A stretch of DNA of 64,000 nucleotides from an uncultured Acidobacteriia bacterium (GCA_903900705.1 CAIUOG010000097.1:32162-96161), one strand, 5' to 3'. Shown: positions 36,715 through 44,957, counted from the stretch's first letter. The notes: generated from the letters alone by a model not told the origin. A program made the numbers and translations.

Positions 36715-36879
36715 TTACTCCGGGGAGGGGTCTGACTTCAGAAGATCTTCTTTGTATTTGGGCTTTCTATCACTCTTTGGCACGATGACGATGCCTGGCT
36801 TCACCGTCCCCACGCGCTCCCGCGCAATCGCCCGGACCTCTTTTTCGGCGCTGAAAATCTGCTTTTTCCGCTTCGCCAT
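36715..36879 (-). CDS. Small basic protein downstream of lpxC
   Basis: 54 residues, ATG at 36879 to TAA at 36715, too short for common ORF cut-offs. The sequence begins MAKRKKQIFSAEKEVRA and contains RERVGTVKPGIVIVP, followed by a Lys/Arg-rich tail. It is strongly basic with a hydrophobic centre, so it could bind nucleic acid or ribosomes. It lies 14 bases after the lpxC stop and 48 before the HEAT gene. Support is that it fills a gap of about 230 bases between same-strand genes and has clean codon use. I recall similar short basic proteins with an RERVG motif in Acidobacteriota but cannot verify it here. Confidence 0.6.
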   Translation of the reverse strand: MAKRKKQIFSAEKEVRAIARERVGTVKPGIVIVPKSDRKPKYKEDLLKSDPSPE

Positions 36880-36893
36880 CGACCAAACCGCTC

Positions 36894-37781
36894 TTACCCA
36901 ACCAGCGCTTCCGTATACCGCCCCGCCAGCTGATCAAACGTCACAATCTCATACAGCGAAGGGTCGGACATGATCTTCGACACCAGAGCCGCATGCATGG
37001 CATGGCCCGCCCGTTCCGCAATCACATGCCCCAGCAGCGGCCGCCCGATCAGCGCCAGATCCCCGATCAGGTCCAGCGCCTTGTGCCGGCAGCATTCATC
37101 CGGAAAACGCAGGCCGCCCGGATTCAGCACGCCCGTCTCCGTGAAACACACCGCGCTGTCCAGCGTCGCCCCGCGAATCAGCCCCATCTGCCGCAACTGG
37201 TCCAGTTCCCGCTCGAATCCGAACGTCCGCGCCGGCGAAAGCTCCGCCGCATACCGCTCCGGCGTCACTTCCATCTCCATCGACTGTTTCCCGATAGGTT
37301 GCGGAAAATCAATATCGCAAGTCAGCCGGAACGAGTCATGCGGCAGAATCGAAATCCGCTTCCGCCCGTCTTCCACCGTCACCGGCCGCCGGATCTTCAG
37401 GTAGCGACGCTTCCGCCGCAACTGCCGCAGCCCGGCCTCCCGCAGCAACTCCACAAACGGCTGACCGCTGCCGTCCAGAATCGGTACTTCCAGATTGTTG
37501 ATCTCGATCGCGACGTTATCCACCCCGAAGCTGTACAGCGTGCTCAGCAGATGCTCCGTGGTGGAGATCAGCACGCCCTGCCGCATCAGGCTCGTCGCGT
37601 AGCTCACGCGCGCCACATGCTTCCAGCTCGCCTGGATCGTGAAATACTCCAGATCAGACCGCCGGAAGACAATGCCCGAACCGGCGGGCGCGGGGGTCAT
37701 TCGAATGGAAACGGGAACGCCGTGGTGCAGGCCGGTACCGCTGACTTCCACCGGCCGCTGGATGGTGGTTTCGAAACGCAC
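36894..37781 (-). CDS. lpxC: UDP-3-O-acyl-N-acetylglucosamine deacetylase (LpxC)
   Basis: Zinc enzyme for the committed step of lipid A synthesis. 295 residues from GTG 37781, beginning VRFETTIQRPVEVSGTGLHHG, the family N-terminus; the longer frame to 37931 is not supported. Zinc ligands are visible in TTEHLLSTLYSFG and in RHKALDLIGDLALIG (H and D), and the general histidine lies in RAGHAMHAALV. The presence of this gene confirms a lipid A-containing outer membrane and fits the LptF-LptG exporter at 23-25 kb. A 54-residue gene follows after 14 bases. It is divergent from polA across 158 bases. Confidence 0.94.
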   Translation of the reverse strand: MRFETTIQRPVEVSGTGLHHGVPVSIRMTPAPAGSGIVFRRSDLEYFTIQASWKHVARVSYATSLMRQGVLISTTEHLLSTLYSFGVDNVAIEINNLEVPILDGSGQPFVELLREAGLRQLRRKRRYLKIRRPVTVEDGRKRISILPHDSFRLTCDIDFPQPIGKQSMEMEVTPERYAAELSPARTFGFERELDQLRQMGLIRGATLDSAVCFTETGVLNPGGLRFPDECCRHKALDLIGDLALIGRPLLGHVIAERAGHAMHAALVSKIMSDPSLYEIVTFDQLAGRYTEALVG

Positions 37782-37939
37782 TAACCCTATGCTATCCGAT
37801 TTTCCCGCCCGACAGTTTGTAAATCTTTGAAGGGAAACGAGTAAGCGATTCCTAAGTGTCGCGGAATTGCCACATTTCGCGGCTCCCGGGCCGCACACCG
37901 CGGGAACCCGCTCCCGGCTTTCCGGTATCATGAACGGCA

Positions 37940-40486
37940 GTGGCTGCCCCCAAACTTTTCCTCATCGACACCTACGGCTTTATCTTCCGCGCCTTCCACG
38001 CCCGCGCCCGCACCGGCGCGCCCCCCATGCGCACCGCCACCGGCCTGCCCACCGAAGCCGTCTTCATCTTCAGCAACATGCTGAAGAAGCTCACCAAAAC
38101 CTTCGAGCCGCACTACATGGCCGCCATCTTCGAGAGCCTGGGTAAAACCCACCGCGAGGAAGAGTACGCCGACTATAAAGCCAACCGCGCCGAAACCCCT
38201 CCCGAACTTATCCAGCAGATCCCCTACGTGCAGAAACTCATCGAGGCCCTGCGCATCCCCATCTTCCAGTCCCCCGGCTTCGAGGCCGACGACGTCATCG
38301 GCACCCTCAGCCGCAAAGCCGCCGAAGCCGGCTGCGAAGTCGTCATCGTCTCCAGCGACAAAGACATGCTGCAGCTGGTGACCGACCACGTCTCCATGCT
38401 GAATCCCGCCAAAGACGACACCTGGTACGATCCCGCTAAAGTCCGTGAATTCATGGGCGTCGAACCGCATCAGGTGGCAGACCTGCTCGCGCTCATGGGC
38501 GATGCCGTCGACAATATCCCCGGCGCTCCCGGCATCGGCGAAAAAGGCGCGCGCGACCTGCTCGGCCAGTTCGGCTCCGTCGCCGCCCTGCTCGACCGCG
38601 CCGATGAGGTGCAGCGCAAAATGTACCGCGAAAGCCTGCAAAACAACCGAGAACGCGTGGAGATGAGCCTCCGCCTCGCCACCATCGACTGCAACGTCCC
38701 CATCGATTTCGAACTCGACGCCTTCCGCGTGCAGCCGCCCGACGTCGAACTCCTCAAACCCCTCTATAAAGAGATGGAGTTCTTCTCCCACCTCCGCGAA
38801 CTCGGCCCCTCCGAAGACACCCGCCCGCGCGACTTCGCCCCCCTCGCCGACCCCGCCGCGCTGCATTCCTTCCTGCAAAACCTTCCGCCGGACGCCGCGA
38901 TCTCCATCACCTACTCCCCGGAACTTGCCGAATTCGGCCTGGCCCGCCGCTCCGGCGAAGCCCGCGGCCTGCCCGCCGCCCGCGCCGGGGAACTGCGCGA
39001 ACTTCTCGCCAACCCCGCCATCCCCAAAGCCACCGCGGATCTCAAATCGCTCCTCCTGCAACTCCACCGCCTCGATCTGCCCGCCGAAGGATTCCGGGAC
39101 GACGTGGCGCTCTTCGCCTTCCTGCTCGATTCCGAACCCGCCGGCTGTACCCTCGAAGCCATGGTCGAGCGCCGTCTCGACCTCCGCCCCGGCCCCCGCG
39201 CCGACGAGCGCGCCCTCTATATCCATGAATTAAATGAACTTCTCCGCCCGGAAGTCGCCCGCCGCCACCTCGACTCGCTCTACCGGGACATGGATCTCCC
39301 CCTCGCCGCCGTTCTCGCCCGCATCGAAGAAACCGGTATTCGCGTCGATCCGGCTGAACTCAGCCGCCTCTCCGCCCTGCTCGAAACCCGCATCACCGGG
39401 CTCACCGAAGCCATCCACGCCCAGGCCGGTCACGACTTCAACATCGCCTCTCCGCAGCAACTCGGCCGCGTGCTGTTTGAGGAAATGGGCCTCCCCGCCC
39501 CCTTCAAAGCCAAAGGCAAAGCCGTCTCCACCGCCGCCGATGTTCTGGAAGCCCTCGCGCCGGATTACCCCATCGTCCGGCAGGTCCTCGAATACCGCCA
39601 GCTGACCAAGCTCAAGGGCACCTACGTCGACGCCCTGCCCGCCCTCATCCGTCCCGAAACCGGGCGTCTGCACACCAGCTTCAACCAGACCGGCGCCGCC
39701 ACCGGCCGCCTTTCTTCCTCGAATCCGAATCTCCAGAACATCCCGGTGAAGACCGAACTCGGCCGCGAAATCCGCGCCGCCTTCATCCCCCGCGATGGCT
39801 GGAAGCTCGTGGTGGCCGACTATTCCCAGATCGAACTCCGCGTCCTCGCCCATATGTCCGGCGACCCGGTTCTCATCGACGCCTTCCGCAACGGCGAAGA
39901 CATTCACACCCGCACGGCGGCGGAAGTGATGGGCGTGCCTCCCATGCTCGTCACGAAGGAAGACCGAAACAACGCCAAGGCCGTAAATTTCGGGATCGTC
40001 TACGGCATCAGCTCGTTCGGCCTCGCCGCCAACCTCGGCATCAGCCGCAAAGAGGCCGACACCTACATTCGCGCCTACTTTGAACGCTATGCGGGGGTGA
40101 GGCGGTTCATCGACGAAACCATCGCGTCCACCCGCGAAACCGGCGTCGCCAAAACCCTCTTCGGGCGTGAGCGGCCCATCCCGGACATGAACAGCCGCAA
40201 CCCCAACTCGCGCGGTTTCGCCGAGCGGACCGCCGTCAATTCCCCCATCCAGGGAACAGCTGCGGATCTGATGAAGGTGGCGATGCTCCGCATCGATCAC
40301 GCGCTCGCCGGCATGCGGAGCAAACTCCTGCTGCAGGTGCATGACGAACTGGTATTGGAAGCGCCGCCGGAAGAAGTCTGTGCCGTCCGGGATCTGGTAA
40401 AGCGTGAAATGGAAGCCGTTTACGAGTTGCAGGTTCCGTTGCTGGTGGAAGTGGGGGAGGGGCTCAACTGGAGGGACGCCAAGTAA
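37940..40486 (+). CDS. polA: DNA polymerase I (5'-3' exonuclease and polymerase, no proofreading)
   Basis: 848 residues from GTG 37940. The 5'-3' exonuclease/flap domain (about 1-285) has FLIDTYGFIFRAFHA, the FEADDVIGT block and GDAVDNIPG. The central 3'-5' exonuclease-like domain (about 300-465) is shortened and lacks the DxE metal carboxylates: the first strand reads ISITYSPEL where active enzymes have DTET. The polymerase domain is intact, with motif A DYSQIELR (Asp627), motif B RNNAKAVNFGIVYG and motif C QVHDELV (Asp802). The enzyme should do repair and Okazaki processing without proofreading, as Taq-type Pol I does. TATCAT at 37926-37931 ends eight bases before the start. Confidence 0.95.
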   Translation: MAAPKLFLIDTYGFIFRAFHARARTGAPPMRTATGLPTEAVFIFSNMLKKLTKTFEPHYMAAIFESLGKTHREEEYADYKANRAETPPELIQQIPYVQKLIEALRIPIFQSPGFEADDVIGTLSRKAAEAGCEVVIVSSDKDMLQLVTDHVSMLNPAKDDTWYDPAKVREFMGVEPHQVADLLALMGDAVDNIPGAPGIGEKGARDLLGQFGSVAALLDRADEVQRKMYRESLQNNRERVEMSLRLATIDCNVPIDFELDAFRVQPPDVELLKPLYKEMEFFSHLRELGPSEDTRPRDFAPLADPAALHSFLQNLPPDAAISITYSPELAEFGLARRSGEARGLPAARAGELRELLANPAIPKATADLKSLLLQLHRLDLPAEGFRDDVALFAFLLDSEPAGCTLEAMVERRLDLRPGPRADERALYIHELNELLRPEVARRHLDSLYRDMDLPLAAVLARIEETGIRVDPAELSRLSALLETRITGLTEAIHAQAGHDFNIASPQQLGRVLFEEMGLPAPFKAKGKAVSTAADVLEALAPDYPIVRQVLEYRQLTKLKGTYVDALPALIRPETGRLHTSFNQTGAATGRLSSSNPNLQNIPVKTELGREIRAAFIPRDGWKLVVADYSQIELRVLAHMSGDPVLIDAFRNGEDIHTRTAAEVMGVPPMLVTKEDRNNAKAVNFGIVYGISSFGLAANLGISRKEADTYIRAYFERYAGVRRFIDETIASTRETGVAKTLFGRERPIPDMNSRNPNSRGFAERTAVNSPIQGTAADLMKVAMLRIDHALAGMRSKLLLQVHDELVLEAPPEEVCAVRDLVKREMEAVYELQVPLLVEVGEGLNWRDAK

Positions 40487-40500
40487 GCAGGAAGGCCGGA

Positions 40501-40542
40501 AAATGCAAAAAGCCTCAGAGCAGGTTAACCCTGCTCTGAGGC
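40501..40542 (-). terminator. Rho-independent terminator of the PEP-CTERM gene
   Basis: A perfect 13-bp stem, GCCTCAGAGCAGG (40512-40524) with CCTGCTCTGAGGC (40530-40542), encloses a five-base loop. Read on the minus strand it is followed by TTTTTGCATTTT. It lies 30 bases beyond the stop of the PEP-CTERM gene. In the plus direction (after polA) the stem has no T-run, so it mainly serves the minus-strand gene. Confidence 0.9.
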
Positions 40543-40572
40543 ATGAGGAGAATGCAGTTACAGAAGTTACGA

Positions 40573-41439
40573 TTAAGCGCGGGTACGGCGACGGACGAGG
40601 CCGAGGCCAACCAGAGCCGAACCGAGAAGGACGATCGACGCCGGCTCGGGAGCCGGGGGAGCGCCGTTCACGTATTCGTAGGTCACTTCCGCAGTGGCTG
40701 CGTAGTAGGTGGTCGCGTTGAAGGTCAGGTGCGGGTTACCAGTGGAGCCAACGCCGGCGAAGCCGAAGGAACTAGTGTCCGTCAGACCATAGGTCCAGTA
40801 GCCAGAGCCACCGTAGGTGGAGTCACGAGTGAGAGCCAGAGCGCAAGTCGGATCGCCAAAGGTGGCTCCGGAACCGCAATTGTTCACACTGATGCTGGTG
40901 CCAACGATCACAGGCAGGCTGGGGAAGGTGTAGGTGGCGCCAGCGGCAACCGTGATGTTACCGGAATCCGCGACAGTCACAGACTTCTGAAGCGCCGTGC
41001 TGCCAGAGAAGCCGAAACCAAGATCCACACCAGCGCTCTTCCGGTCAGTGGTTGGAGTCGGCATGGTGGAAGCGGGATCAACATTCAGGTTCGAAACGAT
41101 CTGAGCGTTGAACATGTCCGTGATCGCGTCGTTGTTGGTGACCGAGAAGGTCGCAACGGTGTTCGTGTACGCATAGTCAAACGTCGAGTTGCCAGCCTGA
41201 TAAGTGCTGCCGGCGTAAACCGCGCCGTTCGCAATCAACTGATTGAAGTTGGCAAACTGGAAGGTCGACGTGGGTGCGACGATGTTGAGCGCCGTGTTCG
41301 GCAAAACGTAAGTCTGGGTAACAGTAGTCAGATTCGTAACCGAGTCGAATCCGTAAGTGATAATTGGCGTAGCAGAAGCGACAGCGCAAGTAATTGCCGC
41401 AAATGCCACTGCTCCTGCGATTCTCCGAAATGTATTCAT
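40573..41439 (-). CDS. PEP-CTERM sorting-signal exported protein
   Basis: 288 residues from ATG 41439 (AGGAAAG upstream), with signal peptide MNTFRRIAGAVAFAAITCA. An in-frame ATG at 41478 has an even better AGGAGG nine bases upstream and would add 13 residues, so either start is possible. The mature part is Thr/Ser/Asn/Gly-rich and beta-structured, with no catalytic motif. The C-terminus is a textbook PEP-CTERM tail: PAPEPAS, a hydrophobic helix, then RRRTRA. Such proteins are cut and exported to the cell surface or exopolysaccharide matrix by an exosortase (EpsH/XrtA), which is not in this window. The gene stands alone with its own promoter and a strong terminator. Confidence 0.92.
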   Translation of the reverse strand: MNTFRRIAGAVAFAAITCAVASATPIITYGFDSVTNLTTVTQTYVLPNTALNIVAPTSTFQFANFNQLIANGAVYAGSTYQAGNSTFDYAYTNTVATFSVTNNDAITDMFNAQIVSNLNVDPASTMPTPTTDRKSAGVDLGFGFSGSTALQKSVTVADSGNITVAAGATYTFPSLPVIVGTSISVNNCGSGATFGDPTCALALTRDSTYGGSGYWTYGLTDTSSFGFAGVGSTGNPHLTFNATTYYAATAEVTYEYVNGAPPAPEPASIVLLGSALVGLGLVRRRTRA

Positions 41440-41521
41440 TAAGCTTTCCTTCCTCGTGAAAACGATAACAATCGGCATAGCTCAGTTCCTCCTCGGCTAA
41501 ACCGGAATGCTTTCATCTGAA

Positions 41522-41550
41522 ATCTTATCAGCAAGTCCAGACTCGATCAA
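41522..41550 (-). promoter_or_regulatory. Candidate sigma-70 promoter of the PEP-CTERM gene
   Basis: On the minus strand TTGATC (41545-41550) and TAAGAT (41522-41527) are 17 bases apart. The predicted leader to the ATG at 41439 is about 75 bases, or about 37 to the upstream ATG at 41478. Confidence 0.6.
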
Positions 41551-41565
41551 CATGTTTCTGGACTT
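41533..41565. promoter_or_regulatory. Operator-like 9-bp inverted repeat over the -35 of the PEP-CTERM promoter
   Basis: AAGTCCAGA (41533-41541) is perfectly mirrored by TCTGGACTT (41557-41565), with a 15-base centre that contains the -35 hexamer and a smaller palindrome AACATGTT (41549-41556). The spacing puts the half-sites about three helical turns across the promoter. A dimeric regulator binding here would block or recruit polymerase. The regulator is not identifiable. Confidence 0.5.
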
Positions 41566-41587
41566 CTGCCGTACTTTTTAACCCTGC

Positions 41588-41611
41588 CCTGGGTATAGAA
41601 CTGTACCCAGG
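41588..41611. repeat. Hairpin downstream of erpA
   Basis: CCTGGGTA (41588-41595) and TACCCAGG (41604-41611) pair across an eight-base loop, 17 bases beyond the erpA stop. No T-run follows on the minus strand, so it may be a weak terminator or an mRNA-stabilising hairpin. Confidence 0.4.
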
Positions 41612-41627
41612 CATCTGCAGGGAGGTA

Positions 41628-41951
41628 TTACACGCTGAACGAACTGCCACACCCGCAGGTCGACTTCACCTGTGGATTGTTGAATTTAAAGCCCGAACCT
41701 TCCAGCGTCTCCACGTAATCCACCTCGGCGCCGTCCAGGTAAAGCAGACTCGCCTGATCCACAAAAATCTTCAGGCCACCATAGTTATAGGTCTTGTCGA
41801 GCATGTTCGGAGTGTTCTCGAAGGCCATCGAGTAGCTGAAACCCGAGCATCCGCCCCCGACAACCGAGATCCGAAGGCCCGCAGGCTTCGGTTCCTGCGA
41901 TTCCAGAATCTCCCGTACCTTCGTAACTGCCGTATCCGTGATGTTAACCAT
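41628..41951 (-). CDS. erpA: Iron-sulphur cluster insertion protein (ErpA/IscA, A-type carrier)
   Basis: 107 residues from ATG 41951; the longer frame to 42173 adds an unsupported leader antisense to the sigma factor region. The HesB-like fold has the three conserved cluster-binding cysteines, one in VGGGCSGFSY and two in the C-terminal CGCGSSF. It carries Fe-S clusters to apoproteins; clients in this window could include HpnJ, the U32 protein and the RNA methyltransferase. ErpA and IscA cannot be separated by eye, so the symbol is tentative. It is divergent from the ECF sigma gene. Confidence 0.88.
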   Translation of the reverse strand: MVNITDTAVTKVREILESQEPKPAGLRISVVGGGCSGFSYSMAFENTPNMLDKTYNYGGLKIFVDQASLLYLDGAEVDYVETLEGSGFKFNNPQVKSTCGCGSSFSV

Positions 41952-42136
41952 ATTCTTATGTTCCCCGCCCCGCGCATTCCAATGCGCCCCGGGCATCTTT
42001 AAGTATACAAGATGCTGGAAACGCCGTTTCCGATTCAAACGGCCGCCCGCTTTGGCCTCTGCCCGCTGACCTGCTATCGTCAGAGGGAAGGTTTTTGCTG
42101 GAACCGGCGAGGCCACAGTCGCGTCCGACCTCATGT

Positions 42137-42796
42137 ATGGAATCACTGAGCGGCTCGATCTCACTTCCGGCATTCACCGGCAAAGCTTTTCTCAGGACAC
42201 GAGTGGATTACGAGGATACTCCGGAGGGCGCGCTTGTGCGCCGTGCGCAGGAAGGCGACGAAGCGGCTTTCCGCGAAGTTGTCACCCGCTACCAGTCCAA
42301 AGTCTTTTCCATTATCCACGGCATCGTCCGGCAGCGGAACGACGTGGAGGACATCGCGCAGCAGGTCTTCGCGAAAGTTTACTTCTCGCTCCGCAACTTC
42401 GACTTCCGCAGCTCCCTCATCACCTGGATCTATAAAATCACGGTCAACGAGTGCTTCGACTACCTCCGCAAGAAGAAGGTTCGCAAGCTGGTCTACGAGA
42501 GCGACATGAGCGAAGACGAGTCCCGCCGCGTGGAGAACAGCGAACCGCCCACAGACCGCTCCGTCAGAACCGATACCACCCTCGCCCGGCGTGACTACAT
42601 CGTCAAACTGCTCGATCGGGTTTCGGACGAGGAGAAGCAACTCCTCATGCTCAAGGAAGTGGAGGGCTACTCCGTGGAGGAACTGGCCTCCATGCTGAAG
42701 ATGAATGAGAATACAATAAAGGTAAAGTTATTCCGGGCGCGGCAGAAGCTGGTCAAAGCTGCGCAGCGTCTGGATCGTCTTCCCGCCGCGGTTTAA
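42137..42796 (+). CDS. ECF-type RNA polymerase sigma factor
   Basis: 219 residues from ATG 42137; starts at 42095 or GTG 42203 are also possible because no ribosome binding site decides. Region 2 (about 30-105) includes FREVVTRYQSKVFSIIHGIV and DVEDIAQQVFAKVY, with FDFRSSLITWIYKITVNECFDYLR for -10 recognition. Region 4 (about 150-210) has the helix-turn-helix EGYSVEELASMLKMNENTIKVKL. It is followed by a zinc-finger anti-sigma factor and a Spy-like protein, so it is probably an envelope-stress sigma factor in the RpoE/SigW manner. Confidence 0.92.
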   Translation: MESLSGSISLPAFTGKAFLRTRVDYEDTPEGALVRRAQEGDEAAFREVVTRYQSKVFSIIHGIVRQRNDVEDIAQQVFAKVYFSLRNFDFRSSLITWIYKITVNECFDYLRKKKVRKLVYESDMSEDESRRVENSEPPTDRSVRTDTTLARRDYIVKLLDRVSDEEKQLLMLKEVEGYSVEELASMLKMNENTIKVKLFRARQKLVKAAQRLDRLPAAV

Positions 42797-42865
42797 GCGG
42801 TCGGCAAGCCGTGCGTTTTTGGTGTAGAGGGTTGGCAGAGAGGCTGTCCGGGGCTCAGGACACGG

Positions 42866-43327
42866 TTGAATATGCACGATATCGTCTTTAGAGAGTTTGA
42901 AGATCATCTGAACGGGAATGCTTCGGCGGCGTTTCACGATCATTTGCGCACGTGCGAGAGTTGCCGCGGGGAAGTGGAAGGCATCACCGGCATCACTTCG
43001 CTGCTGCACGAACTCGCGCCCGCAGCCGATGGAAACGACGCGCCCCAGCCTTCCCCCGCGTTTTACGCCGCCCTCGCCAATCGAATCGTCGAAACCGAAG
43101 CCAGCCGGTCCTGGGGTCTTTTCTCCATTGGCGACCTTTTCTTCCGCCGTGTCGCCTTCGCCTCCCTCATCCTTCTCGCCTGCCTCGGCTCTTTCCTCGT
43201 CACGCGCGAAGCCTCGGAGGGCGGTGCGGATGCGGCTTCCATCATGGCCCAGCACGATGCCATCTCATCGCACAGTGACAGCGCGGACCGCGAGCGGCTG
43301 CTGGTGACTCTGGCGGAGTATCGCTAA
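42866..43327 (+). CDS. Anti-sigma factor with zinc-finger (ZAS) domain
   Basis: 153 residues from TTG 42866, which has AGGA five bases upstream; ATG 42872 is an alternative start. The N-terminal domain has the HxxxCxxC zinc motif in HDHLRTCESCRG, as in zf-HC2 anti-sigma factors, and one membrane segment (about 95-113) follows. A short C-terminal part of about 40 residues lies outside the membrane and would sense the signal. It should hold the upstream sigma factor at the membrane. The short extracytoplasmic part leaves little room for a sensor domain, so regulated proteolysis or the next gene product may provide the signal. Confidence 0.85.
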   Translation: MNMHDIVFREFEDHLNGNASAAFHDHLRTCESCRGEVEGITGITSLLHELAPAADGNDAPQPSPAFYAALANRIVETEASRSWGLFSIGDLFFRRVAFASLILLACLGSFLVTREASEGGADAASIMAQHDAISSHSDSADRERLLVTLAEYR

Positions 43328-43351
43328 CCCCCATGCCTGAATCGACAACCC

Positions 43352-43699
43352 ATGCCTGTCAGCACACTTCCCCGGCCCGCTGAGCGCGTCGCTTTAGTCT
43401 CGTTTATCCTCGTCTTTCTCTGCGGTATCGCCACCGGCGCCGTCGTGATGAGCTTCCTCATCCATCCCGGTCTGCACGGCTCCCGCCCGGGTGCGATCAG
43501 CGGGAGCATGTCCGTGCGGGAATGGAAGCAGCAACTCGACCTCTCCGATGAACAAACACGCCAGCTCACCTCGGTGCTCGACGACTTCGCGCACTATTAC
43601 GACAACCTTCTCGCCGATGGCAACAGCCGCGTCCGCCAGATTCTGACGCCGCAGCAGACGCAGAAGTACGAACGAATGATCCGCGAACACAAGCAGTAG
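43352..43699 (+). CDS. Membrane-anchored Spy/CpxP-like (LTxxQ-type) protein
   Basis: 115 residues with one N-terminal membrane segment (about 13-36) and a periplasmic helical domain. The helical part shows QLDLSDEQTRQLTSVLDDF and ILTPQQTQKYERM, the LTxxQ-like repeats of Spy, CpxP and zinc-resistance proteins, which chaperone proteins or signal envelope stress. It is the third gene after the ECF sigma and anti-sigma genes, 24 bases downstream. Both the family and the position point to sensing or buffering periplasmic stress. Function is inferred from family and context only. Confidence 0.78.
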   Translation: MPVSTLPRPAERVALVSFILVFLCGIATGAVVMSFLIHPGLHGSRPGAISGSMSVREWKQQLDLSDEQTRQLTSVLDDFAHYYDNLLADGNSRVRQILTPQQTQKYERMIREHKQ

Positions 43700-43779
43700 C
43701 CCCCTGGTCGCGCTCCGTGCGGTTTCCCACAACCCGATCAGCCGTTACGTTAAACTGAATGGGAGCCTCTGGAGGGTCG

Positions 43780-44316
43780 TTGCACTTCCCACATAAATTT
43801 CTTTTCATCCCGGCGCTGGCCATCACCTTGTTGTCAGGCTGTAATCGTGCAAAGCAGCAGACCCCGTCCACTCAGTCGGTCGCGAAGGAGGGGCCGCTGG
43901 TGGATCAGATGACCGTCACCACGCAGGTCCAGTCCCACGGTCTGCCCGCTGGTGTGACAATTCCCGTGGTGACTCTGGAAATCTTCGATTCCGAAACCGT
44001 CCGCTCTCAGTTTCTGGTTGCCAGAATTGAGGAGGACGTAAAAGGCCCTGACGGCCTGGTCGCCCTGCCCGCGGGGACTGCTGCGCTGGTCGTCGTCCGG
44101 GAGGTGCTCCGCCTGGGCACTAAGGTCCAGACGATTCTGGGCCTCAATCGCGTGGAAATAGCCGGCAAAACTTACTCGGCCAATGGCGGCGGGAAAGACC
44201 TCGCCACCCTGATCCTCGAAGAGGATGCCGCGAAGGGCATCGGCCACCGGAGTGTTCACCTCGAACGTCTGAGCCGTGTCGTCTTTAAGCTCGATACACC
44301 TCTGCAATTGAAGTAG
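43780..44316 (+). CDS. Putative lipoprotein of unknown function
   Basis: 178 residues from TTG 43780, with GGAGG five bases upstream. The signal peptide ends in the lipobox LLSGC, with the cysteine to be lipidated around residue 21. The mature domain is beta-rich (PVVTLEIFDSETVRSQF, LVALPAGTAALVVVREV) and ends with LERLSRVVFKLDTPLQL, suggestive of a compact sandwich domain. I do not recognise the family. A second lipoprotein gene follows 78 bases downstream on the same strand, so they may work together at the outer membrane. Confidence 0.75.
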   Translation: MHFPHKFLFIPALAITLLSGCNRAKQQTPSTQSVAKEGPLVDQMTVTTQVQSHGLPAGVTIPVVTLEIFDSETVRSQFLVARIEEDVKGPDGLVALPAGTAALVVVREVLRLGTKVQTILGLNRVEIAGKTYSANGGGKDLATLILEEDAAKGIGHRSVHLERLSRVVFKLDTPLQLK

Positions 44317-44394
44317 TTCGAAAAAAACAGGCCGGAACCCCTCTGTAAGATTGCTAACAAATAGCGGAATGTAAGAAACTAACTCAGGATCTTT

Positions 44395-44955
44395 ATGTTT
44401 CAACGAAAACTTTCCGTGTTCGCCGCCCTCTGCGTCGTTGGCCTGTCCGGCTGCGGCTCCTCTACCAGCAGTGGTCGCCAGACCAAGGTGTACCAGGCCG
44501 GTGAAAAGGCAAACGTCGATAAGCTGTCCTACGCCGTGATCGACACCCAGATCTATCCCCGTCTCGGCGAAGATCCGACCCCCCGCGTCCCGCAAAATCG
44601 TTTTGTTGCGGTGCAGGTTGCAGTCTCGAGTGGTAATAACACCGAAGTCTCCATCCCCGCCATGTCACTGGTGGACGATGCCGGCAAAGTCTACACCGAA
44701 CTTGCCGATGGCTCGGGCGTACAGCACTGGCTGGGCATTGTGCGGCGCGTGGCGCCCGCGCAGACTGAACGCGGCGTCGTGCTCTTTGACGCCCCCGCGG
44801 CTCATTACAAGCTGAAACTCACAGATGAGCTCGACCCGGAAGATGTCTACATTGATATTCCGCTCAACTTCGTCCACGAACAGATGAATAATGAAGGTAC
44901 GCCGGAAGCGGCTCCAGCCCCTGGCGGAGAAGCGCCGGCAACAAAAAAGCCATAA
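44395..44955 (+). CDS. DUF4352-like lipoprotein
   Basis: 186 residues from ATG 44395. The signal peptide has the lipobox VGLSGC, giving a lipid-anchored cysteine at about residue 20. The mature domain (about 35-165) has the order of a telokin-like DUF4352 immunoglobulin fold: KLSYAVIDTQIY, then RFVAVQVAVSSGNNTE, then ERGVVLFDAPA. The last 20 residues are Pro/Ala-rich. Such proteins are small extracytoplasmic Ig-like domains of unknown partner. The next gene starts two bases after its stop, so they are cotranscribed. Confidence 0.78.
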   Translation: MFQRKLSVFAALCVVGLSGCGSSTSSGRQTKVYQAGEKANVDKLSYAVIDTQIYPRLGEDPTPRVPQNRFVAVQVAVSSGNNTEVSIPAMSLVDDAGKVYTELADGSGVQHWLGIVRRVAPAQTERGVVLFDAPAAHYKLKLTDELDPEDVYIDIPLNFVHEQMNNEGTPEAAPAPGGEAPATKKP

Positions 44956-44957
44956 AC

